Assembly: GCA_031213475.1 (NCBI GenBank)
Contig: JARUPZ010000026.1
Location: 6,927,785 to 6,991,784 of the forward strand
Direction: 5' to 3'
Source of the DNA: Nereocystis luetkeana
Lineage: Eukaryota; Sar; Phaeophyceae; Laminariales; Laminariaceae
Length of the DNA: 64,000 nt
Of this stretch, positions 57,280-64,000 are shown one piece after another (within the stretch, counting starts at the first letter, position 1; each line of letters opens with the position of its first letter). The position numbers were made by a program, and so were the translations under genes. The notes under the pieces were generated by a model, which had not been told where the DNA came from, did not search any database, and worked only from the letters and a program-made list of their open reading frames with translations.

Positions 57280-57440
57280 CATGCGACGGCGGAAAAGCGG
57301 GCAAAGTTTTTTTTTTTACTTTGTCATAGATATATACTTTTTATGCTCTTCATGCGACGGCGGAAAAGCGGGCAAAGTTTTTTTTTTTTACTTTGTCATA
57401 GATATATACTATACTTTTTTACTTTGTCATAGATATATAC
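57280..57440 (+). repeat. Direct tandem repeat ~72 bp
   Basis: CTCTTCATGCGACGGCGGAA, AAGCGGGCAAAG, a T-run and ACTTTGTCATAGATATATAC occur twice in full (57274-57338 and 57345-57410), with a third partial ACTTTGTCATAGATATATAC at 57420. Confidence 0.9.
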
Positions 57441-57939
57441 TTGAAGAATGAAGTGCTGCTTTTATTTGGCGTTGGCGCGCGTGGTGTTGGTAGTGGTGGT
57501 GTCAGTGTTGGTTGTGCGGAGGGGTTCCTGTTGGTGTTGGCGTTATTGTTGCCGTGTTTTTTTTGTTTGTGTGTGCTGGTAGTTTTAGTTGGTGCTGGTG
57601 CGATGGGCATGATGGCAAGGTTAGTGTCGGGGCTAGCCTTGAGCGTTGGCAGCGGGGTGTTGCGCTGCACTCGCGCCATTTTTTCCTCGGTGCGAGGACA
57701 CCATTTACGGTCTTCTCGTCCTTGCCGTGCTCTGCCTTAAATTTGTTTTGCTTGTAGTCTTGCGGTTCTTGTCGTGGCACATTTCTGTTCGCTGTTATTG
57801 TTGGGTGTTGTTGTTGCAGTTGGTGTTGGTGTTCTTGTTTTTGGTGTGTGTTGAAGTGTTACGGGGGGGGGGGGGGGGGGGTACTCGATGGAAGAGAGAG
57901 ATGTACTCGATCTCATGCATGGCCGTAGTCGTATGACCA

Positions 57940-58158
57940 CAGAGGGGCATATTAAATAGCACCTACGGTACACACAAAAAACTAAAGTCGATAGTTTTGC
58001 CAATTTTACTATTACGGGGAACCATAGTTAACAGGACCTATGGTATACATAAAAACCTATATGTTTAACCACTTTTACTAACAATATTTGGTCCTGTTAA
58101 CTATGGCCCCCCGTAATAGTAATATTTGGTCCTATTTTACTATGGTCCCCCGGAATAG
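57940..58158 (+). mobile_element. Family A MITE with a second family A MITE nested inside
   Basis: Outer copy: 57940-58009 (GGGGCATATTAAATAGCACC and ACACACAAAAAACTAAAG) and 58119-58158 (AATATTTGGTCCTATTTTAC). Inner copy 58010-58118 starts TATTACGGGGAACCATAGTT and ends ACTATGGCCCCCCGTAATA. TA is duplicated at the junctions. Confidence 0.85.
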
Positions 58159-58505
58159 TTGTAGATGGCGTTCTTGTCGTTATTTTATTCATCACTACTG
58201 TCGTATCGACTATTCCTAGTACAAATTGTTTCAGCGGGACCCTCATCGTTGTCACCCCCACATCCGTTTTTTGTTTGTTTTCTTGACCGTTTACATAGGG
58301 AACTCCGTGTTGTAGCTGAGAGGACATACCCGCGGCCATTTTAGTTTCCGTTTGCACATTGGTTTTATCTTGTGTGCGCTTTCTTCGTCTCGTGTATTTT
58401 GAGGCAGCCGAATTCCGATTTTTTTTTAAATGGTTTTTCGGATCCTCCTAGGGTTCCGGGACCGTTGTGTGACCGCGGACTCCTTCGTCTGAGAGTTAAT
58501 GTGAG

Positions 58506-58590
58506 AACAACAACAACACCACCACCAACAATAGCAACAACAATAGCAGCAACAACAGCAGCAACAACAACAACAACAACAACAACAAAG
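58506..58590 (+). repeat. (CAA/CAG)n microsatellite
   Basis: ACAACAACAACACCACCACC grading into about ten CAA units. Confidence 0.9.
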
Positions 58591-58599
58591 GAAAGAGTA

Positions 58600-60500
58600 A
58601 AACAGTCGTTCAATGTATCGACCAGAATTTCATGGGCGGTGACCGGTGAACGTTCAACGATCGTTTTGTCACGCTCTTCATTTTCCGAATCTTCAACCCT
58701 CAGTACCCGAGATGTCTTGTCTCGACAGTTTTACATATTTTCGGTTGTCGGGCAATTGTAAGTTGTTGTGCCATCAACAAGTTCGTGGCGACGACCGCCG
58801 AGTGTCAAACGTTTTGTGTGTACATACGGGTTTCTCCAACTTATTTCTCCCCCGACGTTCCAGGGACGTCGCCTCCGCTGAAACAGATTCACTCCATCAT
58901 TCGAGTGTCCCTGTCTCAACCGCTTACGTTTCGTTGATCGCGGAACGATCGTGAGTTGTGTTATACGATACCAGGGGCTAAACAAAAGGGGAATCCTGGT
59001 AATGATAACCCGAGATGGTTTGTAAAGCATGGGGGGATCATATGTGTACTCGGTCCGTCGTCGGTCCTGATTACTACAGCCCCCCGTGTTTGCTCCATCA
59101 ACATTTGTTTTCGACAACCGCTGAACGCTTTTTCTCGCGTTCTTTACTTTTGGCACTCCCGACCTTCCAGGGGGAAAACAGACACTGAAGTGGGACTGCT
59201 GCTACTCTCACTCGGCATCGAATTTTATTGTGTTGACCGTTCACTTTTCGCTGATTGTGGAGCGGGGGTATGCGCCGAACCGTTATCATTTCCCGGCGAC
59301 GGCCTCTGAGGTCGACGGTTTCAGTGCTGTCACGATCTTCAATAAGTCGCCCCCAACATTTCAGACGTGCAGCCAGCGCCGAGACGGATCGGCCCTATTC
59401 GAAGTTTTTGTTTGTTCGTCTTGACCGCTCACAAAGTTTGTTGATACTTCGTGGAACGATCGTGAACTGCACCTGGTGCTTCGCTAAGGATGTCATCAGC
59501 ACTCCATGGCGATAACAGCTGAATGTACAGACGTTTTTTTTTTGTTTTTTTTTTTGTTATCACGTTCTTAATCTTTCAAAACCCCAATATTCCCAGTGAT
59601 GTCGTTGCACCCGGCATCGAACCGGATCGGTTCTATTCGAAGCTCTAAGTTTGACCGCATATATACATTAGTTCTGTTGATCGTGGAATGCCCATGCGTT
59701 GAATTCGAACACACCGGTACTTCGTCGTTCCAGTATTATATATTATCAGCACTCGTGGGAGACGGCCTCTCAATGCTTTCTTTCTTCGGGCCGAAAGACC
59801 GAATGGGAGATCTCGGTCCCCACGCTTATACTGTATGAAGACTCATACAGCTTTCACGTGCGCGTTCATGGTAACCTCTCGGTCTCCATCCGGCTAGCTT
59901 CCCCACCCATGCGGCTGTGCTTCAGCATAGGGGGGCAGACAGCAGGCCGGTAGTATCTCCACCGGCCAGCTCGTGAAGGACCTCAACCTCCTAAACCACT
60001 GAAAAATCTAGTCTCCCAGATTGCGACAGTACACGTCGTACCCTACCCATCAGGCTTCGGTCCGCGACAATGCTGTCGGGGTTTTTTTTTCTTTTTTTTC
60101 TCAGAGGTGTAGCCCACGACAAAAGAGGTCGATTTTTCTATTCATAAATCGAGCTCGTAATTTTCTTGGCCGCTTGTGGTCTGATGATGGATGACGGTGG
60201 AACGGTAGCGAAGTGCACGATTAGACTATCCCAGTCACCATCAGTACTTTCTTGGCGGCGACCGCTGAATGTTTCACGTTTTTTTTCCTTTTTTTGTCTA
60301 CTCTCTTTTTAAACCTTGAAAGTTTTTAACTTTCGAGAGGTGCAGCCAGCCGACACCGAGCTCGGTCGGTTCTCAACAAGTTTATTTTCTTGACCGTTCA
60401 CAATTTGATTGACTATTTGGCGCGATTGTAAAGTTGGAGCCGCCAGCATCTCATGGCGACGCCCGGGTGAACGTCGACGTTTTTTTTTTTTTTTTTTTTT
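58600..60500 (+). repeat. Degenerate tandem array, ~300-400 bp units
   Basis: Recurring blocks: TTGACCGTTCAC, TTGTTGATCGTGGAACGATC, CGGCGACCGCTGAACG, TTTTTTTTGTCACG, then GAGACGGATCGGTTCTATTC. They can be followed at about 58600-58950, 59060-59460, 59460-59700 and 60190-60500. T-rich runs separate the units. Units are strongly diverged. Confidence 0.6.
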
Positions 60501-60569
60501 TGTCACGTTGTAAACCCTAGTATCAATAGTGTACTGCACCGTCCAAAAATATGTATATAACTCTAATTC

Positions 60570-60720
60570 CAAGTAATTTGTCCCCAATTGTCCCCAGAAT
60601 GGGACTGTAGTCCCAAGTGGGTTTTAACCCCTTTCGTACTGCAACCTTTTTTTCTGCAAACTACTTGGAATTAGTGCAGGCTCATGTTCGTGCAGGAGTT
60701 AAGAGGGTTAAGGTTGTCCA
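60570..60720 (+). repeat. Family B-related fragments
   Basis: TAATTCCAAGTAATTTGTCC, CCAGAATGGGACTGTAGTCC, then TTTAACCCCTTTCGTACTGC and AAACTACTTGGAATTAG. Two half-elements in opposite order. Confidence 0.6.
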
Positions 60721-61107
60721 TGGATTGCGCGGCGGACAAATATACTCCTCTGTTTTCACAGATCATGCGGGAGACACGAGTTCCTGCTGTATCAGACGCG
60801 TGTCACTATGGGTGGAAGTGTAAGGACCGTTTAGTCATCACCATCAACACAAAATGATCCTTATAATTTGGACTGTGGACGGAAATGTAAGGACCGTTTA
60901 GTCATCACTGCTGTGAAGACCAAGCCGTCCTTATGCTATCTCTTTAGGCCAGAGGGGTCCAGGCCATCGGGTTGGCGCACTTTCATGTTTTTCTCAAGGT
61001 CACCTTCTGAGTGACTTACGAGTAGCATAGAGCTCTCCTCAGATCAGGAGCCGCCCAAAAAAGGAGTAGGTGTGTCCCCTATTGCAGCGCATGTCTAACA
61101 TGGTAGT

Positions 61108-61350
61108 AGTGGTCCCTCTATAGTGCTAGCTGCCCGCTACGAGTATACAGCGCCTTTGGAATCGCGTGGCACCGATGGGATTCACCAGCGTGGTATTACG
61201 GGGGGCCATAGTTAATAGGACCTATGGTATACATAAAAAACCAATATATTTAACCATTTTACTAACAATATTTGGTCCTATTGACTATGCCCCCCCCCCC
61301 CCATAATCGTAATTGGAGTAGTGCCGGTTGCCGCTATAGTGCCGGCCAAG
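61108..61350 (+). mobile_element. Family D element interrupted by a family A MITE
   Basis: Family D pieces lie at 61108-61193 (GTGGTCCCTCTATAGTGCTA, ACCGATGGGATTCACCAGCG) and 61308-61350 (GTAGTGCCGGTTGCCGCTAT). Between them lies a family A copy, 61194-61307 (TATTACGGGGGGCCATAGTT to the C-run and ATAAT). Confidence 0.75.
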
Positions 61351-61389
61351 AGTAAGGAGCCTCAGAAAAGCGTGGGCGCATCCCCTATC

Positions 61390-61860
61390 GTAGCATGTGT
61401 CCAATAGTGCCGGTCCCTCTATAGTGCCGGTCTCTCTATAGCGCCGGTCCCTCTATAGTGCCGGTCTCTCTATAGCGCCGGTCCCTCTATAGTGCCGGTC
61501 CCTCTGTAGTGCCGGTCCCTCTATAGCGCCGGTCCCTCTGTATTGCCGGTCCCTCTATAGCGCCGGTCCCTATATAGTGCCGGTCCCTCTATAGTACCAT
61601 TGGCCATCTATAGCGCCGGTCCCTCTATAGTGCCGGTCCCTCTATAGTACCGTTGGCCCTCTATAGTGCCGGTCCCTCTAAAGTGCCGGTCCCTCTAAAG
61701 TGCGGGTCCCTCTAAAGTGCGAGTCCCTCTAAAGTGCGGGTCCCTCTTTAGAGCCGTCGTCCCTCTATAATACCGGTCCCTCCATAGTGCCAGTCCCTCT
61801 ATAGTGCCGTTGTCCCTCTATAGTGCCGGTCCCTTTACGTAGATTTGGTTGCGAGTGATC
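61390..61860 (+). repeat. 17-bp minisatellite CCGGTCCCTCTATAGTG
   Basis: About twenty-five units with small variants (AGCGCCGG, AAAGTGCGGG, GTACCGTTGGCC). The unit equals the terminal sequence of family D (TGGTCCCTCTATAGTGCCGG), so the array looks like an amplification of that element's end. The units run without spacers, so it is not a CRISPR array. Confidence 0.92.
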
Positions 61861-61999
61861 GTACGGGATGGTATACCACAGCTCGTGAGTAATAGCACCG
61901 TTTGCCCCCTACGGACTGGTATGACAAACGCCGTGCGCGATCGTAGTTTATACTCGTCTGCTCTCTCCCATCGAGATTCTTTTTTTGTTGCAGCCTGTT

Positions 62000-62190
62000 T
62001 TGCGGCCGCAGGCAGGATATAGTGCCGGTTCAGTAGTGCCAGTTCGGTCGCCCGCTGTGTATAGTGCCTATGTCATCGCTTGGCACAGACACTGAAGGAT
62101 TCGCCAGCGTGGCAGAGTACGAAGCATATAGTCTACCGGTATTGATGGCTGGCGCATATATTACCGGCACTAAAAAAGTTTCATGGGTGA
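62000..62190 (+). mobile_element. Family D element, degraded
   Basis: ATATAGTGCCGGTTCAGTAG at the left and ATATTACCGGCACTAAAAAA at the right, with the AAGGATTCGCCAGCGTGG block inside as in the 61108 copy. Confidence 0.65.
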
Positions 62191-62218
62191 AGTAAGACGC
62201 CCCAGAAAATCGTACTGG

Positions 62219-62434
62219 TATTACGGGGGACCATAGTTAACAGGACCTATGGTACACATAAAAAACTATTACGGGGGGCCATAGTTAACAGGACCAAACA
62301 TATTTAGTAAAAATGGTGAAATATATAGGTTTTTATGTACACCATAGGTCCTGTTAACTAGGGTCCCCCGTAATATATGTTTAACCATTTTTACGAACAA
62401 TATTTGGTCCTGTTAACTATGGCCCCCCGTAATA
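62219..62434 (+). mobile_element. Family A MITE with a perfectly nested second copy
   Basis: Outer copy 62219-62266 plus 62376-62434; inner copy 62267-62375 in the opposite core orientation. At the junctions the outer sequence reads ATAAAAAAC, TA, inner element, TA, TATGTTTAACC, an exact TA target duplication in the middle of the outer copy. Both copies are well preserved, so the insertion is recent. Best evidence for the family's boundaries and TA target. Confidence 0.92.
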
Positions 62435-62470
62435 GGTGCTACCGGTATACCTGGTTTCATACCGTAGCGT

Positions 62471-62830
62471 ATGCTTCTGCTGAGGGTCTCTTGGCCGGTC
62501 CTTCAGGACAGGTGCCACGGAAAAATTCTACTGTCTTTTTTTAGCAACAGCTGTGAGATCGAGGATTTAGTCGAAACTCATTATCTTCGCGAGCGGTGTG
62601 TGATACTTCGATCGCGCGTGGCTACGGGTGTTTTGTGTGGTCTCGTGCAAGAAGTACAGCCCGTGTATGAGGGAGACAAAATCTGTGAAGCTGCGGAATT
62701 CAAGGAGTGGGTGTGTCTATATTTTGGGAAATATTAAAAAAGACAAGGCGCTTCGCTCCGCGGGCGGCCTACGCCGCCCGCTAAGCTCGCTCAGGAAGGA
62801 AAAAAGTACATCAAATTATGCGAAGTGACA
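62471..62830 (+). other. Unassigned region with short ORF and GC hairpin
   Basis: An 88-codon plus frame (62471-62737) contains SCEIEDLVET. A similar translation lies on the minus strand at about 39226-39260 ([10 protein letters not shown]), so this is probably dispersed repeat DNA rather than a gene. GCGGGCGGCCTACGCCGCCC near 62760 forms a strong hairpin. Confidence 0.4.
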
Positions 62831-63337
62831 GAGGTCCACGATTTAGTTTAGGTCGTAATTGCAAACCGGCGACTTGATAGTGCCAAGAGTCCCGCCGCCA
62901 TGCTTCAGGAAAAAACAGCTCCGACGCCAGCTCGGATGCCACATACGCTTCGCGTCGCGGATGTCGTACGTACGTACATACCCCAGGTAGGATACTACTG
63001 TCTATACTATTTTCTTCATTCGGTATGCTTTATGTCTGTACTCGTATGTACGAAGAAAGCGAAAGCACAGCACGGCACAGCAGCAAAAACAATAAAAATG
63101 ATACCGAAAACTCGGAAAGGAAAAAAAAATCCCGTCCACTCTTGTGTAATAATTTTCTGCCTGATTGGAACACCTTACACCCGGTCGAAAAGAAGAAATG
63201 AAAAAAATCGCACAGATGAGCTTCTCTCTCAGCCTCGTACGCCGCCCGCCCCTCTCGCGACCACCTCGCTACCGATTCGGTCCGGGTATAGCTTTTATCA
63301 CTCTATGCCATAATCCGCCCCGTCGCCCGCCCCGCGC

Positions 63338-64000
63338 GAAGCCCGGTGCTCATCGTGGCCGTCGTTCGCCAGCTCGATAACGTTGGTGTTCAAACTGCAC
63401 ACCTCCCTCTTTCAACTTCAGCGTGGTCGCAAAAATGAGCACCGCTTGAATATTATCTTGCCTTCCCGAACGACCCTTATAACTCGTACATACTCTATCA
63501 ACAATCATAAATGGAAGCCAGACAAAGCCCGTTCATGCATCCCTCGTGTCTCGAGGCACACGCGACGCCTAGGCACGAAAGCGGCGACCACGCTCCTTGC
63601 GACCCCCCCTCTACCCGCCAGCACCCGCTGACACCCGCGACGGCGCCGGACTCTCCCGCCGTGCCGTACTCGGAGTACACGCACGCACACGAAACAAAAG
63701 ACGAAAAAAGGAAGAAAGGACGTGCCAAGAGAAATGGAGAAAACCAAGAGCCTCGCGTGAAGCCCGGTCCTCACCGTGGCCGTCGTTCGCCAGCTCGATA
63801 ACGTTGGTGTTCAAACTGCACACCTCCCTCTTTCAACTTCAGCGTGGTCGCAAAAATAAGCACCGCTTGAATATTATCTTGCCTTCCCGAACGACCCTTA
63901 TAACTCGTACATACTCTATCAACAATCATAAACGGAAGCCAGACAAAGCCCGTTCATGCATCCCTCGTGTCTCGAGGCACACGCGACGCCTAGGCACGAA
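63338..64000 (+). repeat. Tandem duplication, ~420-bp period, running off the right edge
   Basis: GAAGCCCGGTGCTCATCGTG at 63340 recurs as GAAGCCCGGTCCTCACCGTG at 63760. About 240 bp after each start is nearly identical up to the window end. The second unit is truncated by the window. Read on minus, each unit contains an open piece CSLNTNVIELANDGH with AG-like acceptor sequence before it. Only the right-hand unit has a GTGAG donor after it, so an exon duplication is possible but unproven. Confidence 0.85.

Noticed and set aside
61390-61860. CRISPR-like array
   Set aside because: 17-bp units with no spacers in a eukaryotic genome; it is a minisatellite.
1-64000. LTR retrotransposons, retroviral or Polinton-like elements
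   Set aside because: No reverse transcriptase, integrase, capsid or long terminal repeat pair could be seen.

Overview
The window is nuclear DNA from a eukaryote with large, intron-rich genes. I can assemble four genes exon by exon, all conserved housekeeping or cytoskeletal families. From left to right they are: a VMP1-type membrane protein (minus strand, runs off the left edge), a CEP72/LRRC36-like leucine-rich-repeat coiled-coil protein (plus), the 26S proteasome lid subunit RPN8/PSMD7 (minus, complete in 11 exons over about 16.5 kb), and the TRAPP subunit TRAPPC5/Trs31 (plus, three internal exons, both ends missing). Neighbouring genes alternate in strand. Introns are mostly GT-AG and mostly 0.5-5 kb. 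TTAGGG-type telomere-like tracts, CAG-rich repeats and very long homopolymer G/C runs are common. Together these suggest a stramenopile alga, possibly a brown alga, where alternating gene orientation and large introns are known. This assignment is an inference; no organelle or rRNA marker is present to test it. || Layout: 1-10777 VMP1 gene and its introns; 10778-13931 divergent intergenic region; 13932-21334 LRR/coiled-coil gene; 21335-23334 convergent intergenic region; 23335-39882 RPN8; 39883-46624 upstream DNA shared by RPN8 and TRAPPC5, probably holding the unseen first exon(s) of TRAPPC5; 46625-56575 TRAPPC5 exons; 56576-64000 repeat-rich DNA, presumably a TRAPPC5 intron or flank. || The four proteins do not form one pathway. 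RPN8 acts in protein degradation, TRAPPC5 in ER-Golgi tethering, VMP1 in ER lipid/autophagosome biology, and the CEP72-like protein probably at centrosomes or cilia. || Most of the window is repeat DNA. It includes: (A) a short TA-flanked inverted-repeat family, about 110 bp, at least 16 copies, three of them inserted inside another copy of the same family; (B) a foldback family built on CGCAGTCCCGTTTTGGGG; (C) a roughly 245-bp family with ACGATAGAG ends; (D) a TATAGTGCCGG family whose end sequence also forms a 17-bp minisatellite; (E and F) dispersed blocks that end in poly-G/C; one 873-bp Harbinger-like element with 3-bp target duplications; and several degenerate tandem arrays, different from intron to intron. 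I saw no reverse transcriptase, integrase, capsid or DDE transposase reading frame, no CRISPR array, no rRNA and no convincing tRNA.
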